Assembly (NCBI RefSeq): GCF_004803635.1 | Contig: NZ_SSWX01000029.1 | Span: 3,964-38,576 of the forward strand | Direction: 5' to 3' | From: Lampropedia aestuarii | GTDB lineage: Bacteria > Pseudomonadota > Gammaproteobacteria > Burkholderiales > Burkholderiaceae_C | DNA: 34,613 nt | Shown here: positions 1 to 9,187 of the stretch, one piece after another | Layout: every line of letters starts with the position of its first letter | Position numbering within the stretch: position 1 is the first letter of the stretch | Made by a program: the position numbers and the translations under genes | Notes under the pieces: generated by a model | What the model saw: the letters and a program-made list of their open reading frames with translations, nothing else | The model's database searches: none | Told to the model about the DNA's origin: nothing

Positions 1-2079
1 GCGGTAGTTCGCTATCGGGCTGGCGTTTTGCTCTATGCCAATGAGCTGGCCTGCGGCGTTCCATTGGTAGCGTTTGGTGTGGTTTTGCGCTGCTTGGCTG
101 CTGCCACTGGTGGTTTCTTGCGTCAGGTGCCCGGCCTGGTCCCATTGGTAGTCAATGCGGTATTCGGCTGTGCTCAGGCGTTCTATTTGCCCTCTGGCGT
201 CGTAGCTGAGGGTGCTGAGGCCATTGGGTTGGCTGTTGGTGGTGCTGGCACTGGCGTTGCTGGCGTAGCCGCTGCGCGTGATGTGGGTTTTGTTGCCTGC
301 CGCGTCGAGTTGGTAGCTTTCGCTTTGCCCATCGCTGTCGCTGGTGGCTTGGAGGCGGTCGGCTGCGTCGTATTCGTAGGTGGTGGTGGTCTGCCGGTAG
401 CCTGGGCTGCTGCTGTCGTGCCCAATTTGTTGGTCTTGCTGGATTCGCCTGCCGTTTTTGTCGTAGGTGTAGTGCGTGCTTTGCAGCGTGGTGCTGCCTG
501 TGCCATTGGTTTTGCTGTGGCTAATGCTTTGGATGCGCCCTGCACCGTCCCAGCTTTGGTTGGTTCTAATGCCCCCGCTTTGGGTTGTTTGCGTGATGCG
601 CCCGCTTCGGTCGTAGCTGTTGGTGCTGGTGTGCCCGCCCGCTTGGATGTGGGTGAGGCGGTTTAAGACGTCGTAGTTGTAGCTGGTCACTTGTACAGCA
701 CCCGCTTGGCCGTTGGCCGCTGGCGCTGTGGTGTGGCTGCGGTTGCCTGCTTTGTCCCAGACGTGGCTGAGGGTCGTGCCTTGCGCGTCGGTGGTTTTGA
801 TCAGGCGGTTGTAGGGGTCCCATTCATAGGTTTCGGCCCTGCTGCCGCTGGCGTCTTCAATGGTGCGCGTGCGCAGGTTGCCTGCTCCGTCGTAGGTGTT
901 GCTGACGTGGCTGAGCCCGTCTGCACCTGTCAGGGCGCTGTAGCTGATTTTTTTGGCCTGGCCTCTTGCATCCCATTCGGTGCTGCTGGTGGTGCTTTGG
1001 CCGTGGATGCTTTGGGTGGTGCTGAGCAGCCGCCCTGCTTTGTCCCAGCTGTGGCTGGTCTGACCGGTGTTGCCAGGATAGAGCACTTCGACTCTTTGGC
1101 CTCGGGCGTCCAGCGTGTAGGTGGTGGTGTGGCCTAGCGGGTCGGTGCGGCTGGTGAGTTGCCCTTTGTTGTCGTAGCCCAGTTGGGCCACTCCAGCGGC
1201 ATCTTCGATGGCTTTGGGCTGGTTGGCGCTGTTGTAGCGCAGCTCTTGGCTGCCTCCTTCGGGGTAGGTGGTTTTGCTGAGGTTGCCGTTGGCGTCGTAT
1301 TCGTATTGGGTGGTTTCTTTGCCCGTTTCGCTTTGGGCGTTGCGGCTGCGGCTGATCAGGCGTGCGCGCGGGTTCCAGGTTTGGGTGGTAACGCGCCCTT
1401 CAGGGTCTCGCTCTTGCACGAGTAGCCCCATGCTGTCGTATTGGTAGCTGGTAATCGAGGCCAGCAGCCGGTTATGGGCGATCGATAGGTTGCGCCCGTC
1501 GTATTGCCAGCCTTCTTTGTTGCCTTTGCCGTCGCTTCTAAAGAGCAGGTTGCCAACCGGGTCGTATTCCAGGGTTTCGTAGGCATAGCCATCACGGCTG
1601 CTGCTGGTGCGTTGGCCGCGTTGGTTGTAGCTGTGGCTGGTGACAATGCCTCTGCCGTCAGTTTCTTCGACCAGATCACCAGCGGTGTTGTATTTCCAAG
1701 TGCCCAGCCGGCCTAGCGCGTCGGTGCTTTCGACTCTTCTGCCTAGGCTGTCGTAGCTGTGGGTGGTGGCTTGGCCTTCGCCATTGGTCTCTTCAATGAG
1801 GTTGCCCGCCGCATCCCAGCCCCACTGCCCGAGCAGGCCAAGGCTGTCTTGGCTCTGCAGCTTGCGGTTCAACGGGTCGTAGCTGTGCTCGATGGTTTGA
1901 CCGAGTTCATCGGTCTCTTCGATGAGGTTGCCAGCCTTGTCGTAGCTGTAGCTCAGACTGCGAGCCGCTTCTGCGGGGCCGGCGACCAGCACGATCGCCA
2001 GCAGCAGCAAGATGCTGACGCTTGACAGCAACTGGCGCCACTGCGTGGCGCTGTTCGGTGCTTGCTTGCCTGTGTTCAT
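1..2079 (-). CDS. RHS/YD-repeat exported protein, 3' end outside window
   Basis: The frame is open from an ATG at 2079 to the left edge (693 codons, no stop), so the C-terminus is missing. The start has a GAGAG ribosome site 6 nt upstream. Residues 1-39 look like a Sec signal: a basic and polar start, the hydrophobic stretch SILLLLAIVLVAG, then a PAEAA cleavage-type end. From about residue 42 the protein is continuous YD repeats (SYDKAGNLIEETDELGQT, YDSLGRRVESTDALGRLG and many more), the family that forms spiral beta-sheet shells in Rhs and Tc toxins. No N-terminal plug, PAAR or conserved RHS core box is visible. It lies 56 nt downstream of another YD protein, and its first repeats resemble that protein's last ones, so the two look like halves of one ancestral array. 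A toxin-type C-terminus could lie beyond the window but cannot be seen. The YD call is secure; the function is unknown. Confidence 0.9.
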   Translation of the reverse strand, partial: MNTGKQAPNSATQWRQLLSSVSILLLLAIVLVAGPAEAARSLSYSYDKAGNLIEETDELGQTIEHSYDPLNRKLQSQDSLGLLGQWGWDAAGNLIEETNGEGQATTHSYDSLGRRVESTDALGRLGTWKYNTAGDLVEETDGRGIVTSHSYNQRGQRTSSSRDGYAYETLEYDPVGNLLFRSDGKGNKEGWQYDGRNLSIAHNRLLASITSYQYDSMGLLVQERDPEGRVTTQTWNPRARLISRSRNAQSETGKETTQYEYDANGNLSKTTYPEGGSQELRYNSANQPKAIEDAAGVAQLGYDNKGQLTSRTDPLGHTTTYTLDARGQRVEVLYPGNTGQTSHSWDKAGRLLSTTQSIHGQSTTSSTEWDARGQAKKISYSALTGADGLSHVSNTYDGAGNLRTRTIEDASGSRAETYEWDPYNRLIKTTDAQGTTLSHVWDKAGNRSHTTAPAANGQAGAVQVTSYNYDVLNRLTHIQAGGHTSTNSYDRSGRITQTTQSGGIRTNQSWDGAGRIQSISHSKTNGTGSTTLQSTHYTYDKNGRRIQQDQQIGHDSSSPGYRQTTTTYEYDAADRLQATSDSDGQSESYQLDAAGNKTHITRSGYASNASASTTNSQPNGLSTLSYDARGQIERLSTAEYRIDYQWDQAGHLTQETTSGSSQAAQNHTKRYQWNAAGQLIGIEQNASPIANYR

Positions 2080-2135
2080 AAAGCGCTCTCTTTGGTGTTT
2101 GCTCTTTGGCTTTTTATTTGATTGGAGCCGCTGGC

Positions 2136-5100
2136 TTACAGCGCCGGCAGCGTGCTGCCTGTGCGCAGGCCTTTGGCGTCGTAGCTGTGTGTGCTGGTCT
2201 GGCCTTTGGCATCAGTTTCACTGCTGAGGTTGCCATCGGCATCGTATTCCCAGCGCCCCACCAGGCCTAAGCTGTCGGTGGTTTCTATGCGCCGGTTGAG
2301 TGCGTCGTAGCGGTGCACAATGACGTTGCCATTGGCTTGCGTATGGCGCACCAGGTTGCCCACTTTGTCGTAGTTGTACGAGCTGGCATGGCCTTCACCA
2401 TCGCGCTCTTGAAGACGCCGGTTCATCACGTCGTATTGGTAGCTGCGCGCTTTAAGCCGTGCGTCGATTTCGCGCAGTAGATTGCCTGCGTTGTCGTACT
2501 GGTACTCGGTGTTTTGGGCTTGCGCATCGGTGAGCTTGATCAACTGGCCGGCCGCGTCGTATTGGCGGGTCGTAGTGCGTCCTTCAGGCTGGGTTTGCGT
2601 CAACAGCTGACCGGCTTTGTCATAGACGAAACTGGCTGTGCCTGCATCGGGGTAGGTGCTGGTTCTGCGTTGGTTCAAACCATCGTAGCTATGGGTGGTG
2701 GCATGCCCGCGCGGATTGGTTTCTTTGAGCAGGTTGCCGTTGTTGTCATACTCCATGCGATGAATGCCGGCAGCAGCATCGGTGGTCTGTGTACGCCGCC
2801 CAAATGCGTCATAGCTGTATGTGGTGGTATGGCCTCTAGGGTCAGTTTCGGTGGCCAGATTGCCAGCCGCGTCATAGGTGTATTGCGTGAGCAACTCACC
2901 AGCACTGGATTGTTCGCGGCGGTCCACCAAGCGATTGGCTGGGTCGTAGTCATAGGCGGCCAATGCCTGTCCCCTCCAGTTGGTTTCGGTTTTTTTATTA
3001 CCCGCTTTGTCGTAGGTATAGGTCTTGGTGCCTGCTGCCGTGGTGTGGGTCAGGATGCGGCCCATCGGGTCGTGACTCCATGTCGTGGTACGCATCTCAG
3101 GATCGGTTTCTTCGCTCTTATTGCCCAGGCTGTCGTACTGGTACTGAATGATGCCCCCATCGGCAAGCGACGTGCTTATCAGCCGGTCAAGGCTGTCGTA
3201 CTGGTGGTGGGTGACGCCTGTGTCAGTCGTGGCCGGGACCACCGTTTTAATGAGCCGACCTCGCACGTCGTGCTCAAACGTGCTGGTGCGATTGAGTGGG
3301 TCGGTCTGGCTGGCTGGCATGCCGCGCGCATCCCATGTAAAACGCGTGGTATGGCCATTGCCATTGGTGGTCGTGAGTCGGTCGCCATTGGCGGCATAGG
3401 TATGGCTTAACTGCACGCTTTCAGGGCGGGTTTCTTTGAGTAGATTGCCGCGTGCATCGTATTCGTAGGTGGTGGTGTAAGCGCGCCCATCGGTGCGCGA
3501 GAGCAACCGGTCTTTGATGAAGGGTGCCGCGGTTTGAATAAGCCAATGGCTCTTGACTTCCACGCCCGCTTTCACCTCGGTGGCAATATTGCCTGCTGCA
3601 TCGTAGGTGTATTCAGTGGTAATTGCGCCCGGCTCAGTGCGGCTGAGCAAATAGAGCTGGAGGCTGTCCCACTCCATGCGGGTGGTGCCTGCAGGGGCAT
3701 CAATTTGGACCACACTGCCATACGCGTTGGTGGTGTAGGTGGTGTTGGCACCCCGCTCGTCGGTGACGATGGTGGTTTGAGGCTGGCGCACCTCCAGCGT
3801 GGCGTAGTCAAACTGGGTCACCCCCCCATCGGTAGCCGTGATGCTGGCGACCCGGCCTGTGGGAATGGTGTACTCGATAGGGTTGCCACCGCCTTGGTAG
3901 CGAATGGGCGTTTCGTCGTAGGTGAAACTGGTCACTTGCCCAGCAGGATCGGTGCGGCTGGTCATCAGGTATTGCGTGCTATGACCTGGTAAGGCATAGC
4001 CGTAGGACTCGGTCCAAGCCCCCTGATTTTTGTCCATGGCAGTCACGTTGCCTAGGGCGTCGTAGCTGATCGTGATGCGCTGGTTGTCAGGGCCACGCAC
4101 CTCGGTCATCAGCGCTACACGCTGGCTGTCTATGGTGGCAGATTGGTATTGGTAAGAAAGCACACGCCCCGCACCATCGGTGGCTGTGACCAGGTCGCCC
4201 TCTGTGTTAAACGAGAAATTCAGCGTATTGCCATTCGGGTCAGTCGCAGTTTTGAGCTGCCACTTCGCGCGCTGCGCACCCACATACTGGAAGTGGTAGC
4301 GTGAGCCACCTTTGCCGTAGAAGTCAAAGGTGTTGTCAGGGTTCAAGATCAAGCTGCCGTGATGGCCCTTATTCGGGATGAATTGGCCTGCCTCATTGCG
4401 TAAAAACCGCATTGAACCGCCATCACCCGCATTGATGATGACGTCGCCGCAAGGGGTGATGCTCAGTGAAGCATCGAGGTTGTGTGTCCAGTTTCTGCCC
4501 ATCGCGCCTACGCTGCCTGCAGCGCTGCTGTACATCGGGCGAAAGGCCAGCTGAGGCCCCCTGCCCGTGTACTCAAGCCCTGGCCCGGCTTGCACCATGC
4601 GGCCACTTTTGACATTGACGCCTTTGATCAAGGTGTGTTGCAAAGGGACGGCATCGTTGAATTCGAAACTGACATTCAAACGTGCCGTCAGTTGCTCGAT
4701 CTGACCTGGCAAGCTGGCGCTTTCGGCTGTCAGCTCTAACAAATAGCCATTGCGCCGCGGCAGCAGTATGTCGGGATCGAGTGCGAAGCTACTCTCGCCC
4801 TCAGCGTATTCCTGGGCATCGATCAGCGTCACTGCGGCTCCCGTGGGCTGCGGGTTGCTGGCATCGTCATCTAGCGCAGTAGCGGTCAAGGTCATCGTCG
4901 CGCTGACATTCAAGGTGAAGTCAAAGGATGCACCGATGCGGCAACTGCGGTCGTTGACCAAATCAACGTCGGTACGCAAACTGGCGGATCGGGTGTAATC
5001 ACGCACGATGCGCGAATTCAGTGGAATCGGGAATGGTTCGCTGGGAATTGCATTGGCACTGCCCGCATTCAAGACGGCTTGGGCAAGGTAGCGTGCAGAA

Positions 5101-8100
5101 AGATCAAACGGCGTGCCTTTTGGGATCAGCACCGATTGGTTGGCGCGGTTGCCCAACCACAGGTCTTCCACATGCAGCTGGTCGTTGTGCAGCGTATAGA
5201 GCCAGAGGAAATCACTGGAATATGCCTGGGGCAAGATCGAGAAGCGCAGTGCAGCCGGATAGGCGCTGCGTCCAAAATCATTGACGTGGACCACACCAGG
5301 ATCGAGTGGATCACTGCCGACTGCGGAGATGACGTCATCAATCACGACCTGCACCCCCCAAATACTGGGGCCGCTGCTGCTGACAGGCACTTGCCTGAGT
5401 TCTACACCGCGCTTGGTATCAGTGAGGACCTCTACATTGTCGACGTGAACCTGACCGGTGTAGAGCGCAGGTACTGGGCCTGAGCGCATGAACGCATTGA
5501 ACGTGCTGGCACCGGTCACCTCGGCGCGCAGTGAAGCGCCCAACTCATACTGCCCTGCCACACTGCCAAATGAACGCACAGGGTAGAGCTTGCCGTATGG
5601 CCGGTAATGGATGTTGTTGTCGCCATCAAACCAATAGTCATGGCGCATGTAATACAAATCAAAGGGAATGGCCAATTGGCTCTCGTCCCCAGGCACGGTT
5701 GCCAATGCCGCTTGCCCAAACTTGTCGACAGGGAAGTTGTGGGCAATGAAGGCATTCAATTCAGTCCCTTGGCAGGTGCCATGGGTTTCGATGGTACGTG
5801 AGATATTTTGGCCCGCTGCAGCAAAGTGGAGCGCGTATTGCATGTTGTTGCTATTGCCTGCGATGATGTAGTAAGCCACTACGCCATTGCTCTTCGTGCG
5901 TAGTTCAAGCGCAGTGGCACCACACAGATTGCCACCAACGTTGGCCTGGCAGCTTGCTCCGTCGCTGAAGGTCAGCGGCATAGTGCTTTTGTCATCACAA
6001 CTGGAGGTGCCAGCGCTCGATGAAGCGGTCACGACTGCGTTAGCAACTGGGTTGTCATACTGGTCGAGCACCTCCAAAAATACGCTAGAGGCAAAGTTAG
6101 GCGCTGCCAGTCCTGACTCCTTGGTGACGTTCAATTGCGTAGGCGTATCTGGAAGCACATTCAGCACCATTGGCTCAGGCAAGCTGAACCGGCCTTTTTC
6201 GCCGACGATGTATGCATCCACATAATTGCGCCCGGCGCGGGTGACGTATTCGTCTTGCGGATTAAGCAGCAAATGGGTGGGATTGACATCGGTGCTTTTC
6301 GACGCCCTGACCAACGGTGAGCGGGCAATACCAAAAGCGTCGGTTACCGCTGTGTGCGCTTGCTTCCCACCTTCAAACTCGCCATCAAAGGCCTGAAACA
6401 CCACCGACACCCCTTCTACCGAAGTACCGCGGCTGTCACTTACCCGCACCGACAAGCCTTCGGTGGTCCATTGATTGGCCGTGACCATTTGGCCATTCCA
6501 TGCACCAACGGCCTGCAGATTCGCCGCCTGGGTCGGGTTTTGATTCGATCCATGGCCATGGGCAGAAGCAAACACCGCGGCCATCAGCTGCAAAGCCCAC
6601 TGGGAAGGCTCTTCTGTGGTGCTGCCCCCGGCGAGTCGACCCGAGATAAACCAACCTGAAGAGCCTGTGGCCGGATCTTCTACCCACCAACCACGGCCAT
6701 TCCAGATGTTGCGCTGCAAAGACTGGCCTGACAAGATGACCTTATAGCCCAGCTGCACAAAGAGCCGCAGCTCCGTTTTGATGGCATCGTGCACATCCAG
6801 ACTTGCCAAGGTCGCATCCAAATTGGCGGCATTGACCTGCAACGGTTCTTGGTCTGCTTGTGCCAACACCTTGTCGGCAGAGACACTGTCTACTTTGAGT
6901 TGATCCTCAAAAATGTAGTGCTCTAAAAAAGACCCCTGCAGTGCTGAAAGACGCACAAAGTCACGCCGCGCCTGGGCGCTGCCAACGGGCTCAGTCACGC
7001 GCAACAACGCATCCATCGTGACGCCCTTCCATTGGTGCGTATACGGCGCGCCACTCAAGTACTTAGGAGCAAAAGCAGTCCCCGTGACGGCCACTGCCGG
7101 TAAGGGCCGGACAAGCGGCGTCGCATTCAATGCAGCCAGCTCGTCCTCCGCAGCTCGCCATTCACGCATATAACGCAGAGCCAAGCCATCGAGCTGCCTG
7201 GCTGCCTCGCTTTCCTCATCGATGGGCAGTTGTGCCCTGGTAGGCTCGCCATGTCCTATGGCGATCGCATGGTAGGCCGGGGTATAGATATGTTTGGTCA
7301 GTGTCTCCACGCTGGCACTGTTGCGCAAGGTGATTTCCAGCTTGGACGTACTGCCGGTTTCCAAGATGCCTGCGCCTATGCCGATTTGCTCGCCGTCCAG
7401 TCGCAAAGAAGCGCGTACGTCAATCAGGTAGATTGGAACAAGGTCCATGCCCCCGTACAGCAGTGAGACCCGATGGTCTTCCTGTGTTGCAGGCTGGAAC
7501 GACAGCGTCAGTCTGCCCGCACTGGCCTGTGCAAAAGACAGGGTGTGCGAGAGCGCGAGCGCCCCATCCGCCCCGTACAGGCGCAGCGCCACCTCGGACT
7601 GGAATCGCGCATCTAGCTGCGCCGCTTCGGCGAACACATTTTTAACGCGGTACGGCAAAGAATTGGGCAGCAAGCCGAAGGCTTCCGCTGGGGCGTAAGC
7701 GCCTCCAAGCAAAGCCTGGTACTGCTCGTCGGAGTTCACCAATTGCTGTGCTTTGACCTGCTCGCGCAATTGCGAAAGCAGGTCCTGGTTTTGAGGCGTG
7801 CGGATAAAGTCGTCTAACCAAGCTTGGCTGCTTTTGCTTTGCAAGGCCTGGCGCAAGGCTCCAGAGGGGTAGTTGGCACGCCACGGCTTGATCGCCGTAT
7901 CCATCGGTATCCAAGTCTGGCCGCTAGTGTCGACCAGCGCACCACGGTAGTTGCCATAGGGCACTTTGGCGGCTACCCATGTGTGCTCCAACTCGACAGC
8001 GGCGACACGGCCACCACGCACGATGGGCGTATATGCAATGCCTGCCATGCGCAAAGCATCTGGCACGGCGGTGCTGTCACTCAGCGCCAGAGAGGCCGCC

Positions 8101-9152
8101 ACCTGTTCAACCGATAACTCGATAACGCCATGCACAAAGCGGCTGGGCACACCAGAGGCACGCAGCAACGCAATCAGCAAGCTGGCTTGGTCGACGCTAT
8201 TGCCCTGGCCCGCACGCAGCGTACCAATGGCACCTCGGCTAGAGCCCGCATACCACTGCGTTTGTATGTCGTTCAAGACGTACTCATAGATACGTACATA
8301 GTCATATCCCAGTGCTTCGGCCTTCAACAGTAATGCGTCATCGAACGCAGCGTAGGCAGGTATTTCCGACAGGTCCAGTGCATCGGGTAGCAGTCTTGGA
8401 TCATCCGCCTCCGCTATCGCATACACAGGCGCAAGCACGTTGGTCTGCGGAGAGTGGACGGGCAAATTGCGTACGCCCGCAGGCAACGAAGAGGCGCGCA
8501 ACCAGTTCTCAGGCCCCAATGTCTCCGAAGTGGCACGGGCTTGGTCAATCGCTTGCAGGGCGGCCGTTAAGGCTTGGTTGCTAGGCTGAGCTGCGCCACC
8601 TAGCGCGCCCCAAAGTCTCACTGCCAGCGTCGGCTGCGTAGCAGCGGGCTCATCCTTGGCGTTTTGCAATGCTTGTGTGGCTAAGCTAGACAGCGTTTGT
8701 ACAGCCTGCCTGGTTTGCGCATGGTGGGCTTGCGCGCGCCTGAGCTTGTCTGTCAGCCCTGCACTGCGCAAACGCTGCTCGGTATCATCCAGTTCATTGA
8801 GCAATAAGGCTTGTGCAACGGAATACTCCAAGAGCGCGGCCTCTGCCACATTCAAGCTGGCCTCTGATGGCACATGCAGGCCAGCAAATCCAGCACGCAA
8901 ATTGGCCAGCGCCGCATGATGCCGCGCCACGTTGCTGCCGTTACGCGCAGGCATCACACGCGCAGCGGCATCCAGTGGATAAACCTCTAACAAATCATCA
9001 GCACTCTGGCCTTGGGCCAAACGCTGCAGGATGGCTTGCTCCAGCTCAGCTACCGCCACAGGCTCTCGCATTGCTTGAGGCTGCGCCCAAACGACTGGGC
9101 ATGCCAGCAGCAGCGCTGCAACACCTGCGCTAACGCACTTTCTCCACCCCAT
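2136..9152 (-). CDS. Large exported RHS protein with transglutaminase-like domain
   Basis: 2338 residues. I chose the ATG at 9152 because GGGAG lies 6 nt upstream and a signal peptide follows at once (MGWRK, then VSAGVAALLLACPVVWAQ). The longer frame from 9239 would overlap the preceding gene. Domains in order: an Ala-rich helical region to about residue 230; a transglutaminase-like domain at about 285-425 (GNSVDQASLLIALLRASG, HTWVAAKVPYGNYRG, WIPMD); a mixed region; Ig-like Big_1-type domains at about 960-1160; an RHS N-terminal region near 1510-1640 (GRNWTHNLDASL); and YD repeats from about 1650 to the end. In the transglutaminase core the usual Cys is Ser319, while His390 and Asp418 seem kept, so the domain is probably not enzymatic. 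It ends abruptly inside YD repeats (AKGLRTGSTLPAL) with no RHS core or toxin tip. It lies 35 nt after the giant gene and probably shares its transcript. Confidence 0.9.
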   Translation of the reverse strand: MGWRKCVSAGVAALLLACPVVWAQPQAMREPVAVAELEQAILQRLAQGQSADDLLEVYPLDAAARVMPARNGSNVARHHAALANLRAGFAGLHVPSEASLNVAEAALLEYSVAQALLLNELDDTEQRLRSAGLTDKLRRAQAHHAQTRQAVQTLSSLATQALQNAKDEPAATQPTLAVRLWGALGGAAQPSNQALTAALQAIDQARATSETLGPENWLRASSLPAGVRNLPVHSPQTNVLAPVYAIAEADDPRLLPDALDLSEIPAYAAFDDALLLKAEALGYDYVRIYEYVLNDIQTQWYAGSSRGAIGTLRAGQGNSVDQASLLIALLRASGVPSRFVHGVIELSVEQVAASLALSDSTAVPDALRMAGIAYTPIVRGGRVAAVELEHTWVAAKVPYGNYRGALVDTSGQTWIPMDTAIKPWRANYPSGALRQALQSKSSQAWLDDFIRTPQNQDLLSQLREQVKAQQLVNSDEQYQALLGGAYAPAEAFGLLPNSLPYRVKNVFAEAAQLDARFQSEVALRLYGADGALALSHTLSFAQASAGRLTLSFQPATQEDHRVSLLYGGMDLVPIYLIDVRASLRLDGEQIGIGAGILETGSTSKLEITLRNSASVETLTKHIYTPAYHAIAIGHGEPTRAQLPIDEESEAARQLDGLALRYMREWRAAEDELAALNATPLVRPLPAVAVTGTAFAPKYLSGAPYTHQWKGVTMDALLRVTEPVGSAQARRDFVRLSALQGSFLEHYIFEDQLKVDSVSADKVLAQADQEPLQVNAANLDATLASLDVHDAIKTELRLFVQLGYKVILSGQSLQRNIWNGRGWWVEDPATGSSGWFISGRLAGGSTTEEPSQWALQLMAAVFASAHGHGSNQNPTQAANLQAVGAWNGQMVTANQWTTEGLSVRVSDSRGTSVEGVSVVFQAFDGEFEGGKQAHTAVTDAFGIARSPLVRASKSTDVNPTHLLLNPQDEYVTRAGRNYVDAYIVGEKGRFSLPEPMVLNVLPDTPTQLNVTKESGLAAPNFASSVFLEVLDQYDNPVANAVVTASSSAGTSSCDDKSTMPLTFSDGASCQANVGGNLCGATALELRTKSNGVVAYYIIAGNSNNMQYALHFAAAGQNISRTIETHGTCQGTELNAFIAHNFPVDKFGQAALATVPGDESQLAIPFDLYYMRHDYWFDGDNNIHYRPYGKLYPVRSFGSVAGQYELGASLRAEVTGASTFNAFMRSGPVPALYTGQVHVDNVEVLTDTKRGVELRQVPVSSSGPSIWGVQVVIDDVISAVGSDPLDPGVVHVNDFGRSAYPAALRFSILPQAYSSDFLWLYTLHNDQLHVEDLWLGNRANQSVLIPKGTPFDLSARYLAQAVLNAGSANAIPSEPFPIPLNSRIVRDYTRSASLRTDVDLVNDRSCRIGASFDFTLNVSATMTLTATALDDDASNPQPTGAAVTLIDAQEYAEGESSFALDPDILLPRRNGYLLELTAESASLPGQIEQLTARLNVSFEFNDAVPLQHTLIKGVNVKSGRMVQAGPGLEYTGRGPQLAFRPMYSSAAGSVGAMGRNWTHNLDASLSITPCGDVIINAGDGGSMRFLRNEAGQFIPNKGHHGSLILNPDNTFDFYGKGGSRYHFQYVGAQRAKWQLKTATDPNGNTLNFSFNTEGDLVTATDGAGRVLSYQYQSATIDSQRVALMTEVRGPDNQRITISYDALGNVTAMDKNQGAWTESYGYALPGHSTQYLMTSRTDPAGQVTSFTYDETPIRYQGGGNPIEYTIPTGRVASITATDGGVTQFDYATLEVRQPQTTIVTDERGANTTYTTNAYGSVVQIDAPAGTTRMEWDSLQLYLLSRTEPGAITTEYTYDAAGNIATEVKAGVEVKSHWLIQTAAPFIKDRLLSRTDGRAYTTTYEYDARGNLLKETRPESVQLSHTYAANGDRLTTTNGNGHTTRFTWDARGMPASQTDPLNRTSTFEHDVRGRLIKTVVPATTDTGVTHHQYDSLDRLISTSLADGGIIQYQYDSLGNKSEETDPEMRTTTWSHDPMGRILTHTTAAGTKTYTYDKAGNKKTETNWRGQALAAYDYDPANRLVDRREQSSAGELLTQYTYDAAGNLATETDPRGHTTTYSYDAFGRRTQTTDAAAGIHRMEYDNNGNLLKETNPRGHATTHSYDGLNQRRTSTYPDAGTASFVYDKAGQLLTQTQPEGRTTTRQYDAAGQLIKLTDAQAQNTEYQYDNAGNLLREIDARLKARSYQYDVMNRRLQERDGEGHASSYNYDKVGNLVRHTQANGNVIVHRYDALNRRIETTDSLGLVGRWEYDADGNLSSETDAKGQTSTHSYDAKGLRTGSTLPAL

Positions 9153-9187
9153 GAAGCTCTCCCTCTTCTTTATTGCCACTACGCCAT

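Noticed and set aside
150-2000. Regularly spaced GTCGTA-type words, which suggest a CRISPR-like or tandem DNA repeat.
   Set aside because: They encode the Tyr-Asp of successive YD repeats on the minus strand; the sequence between them is coding and unit length varies.
28-3992. Many long plus-strand frames (for example 28-666, 691-1137 and 2514-3410) opposite the RHS genes.
   Set aside because: They are antisense shadows. The YD-repeat codon pattern lacks the triplets that give stops on the other strand, and the products are low-complexity Val/Ala/Gly strings without ribosome sites.
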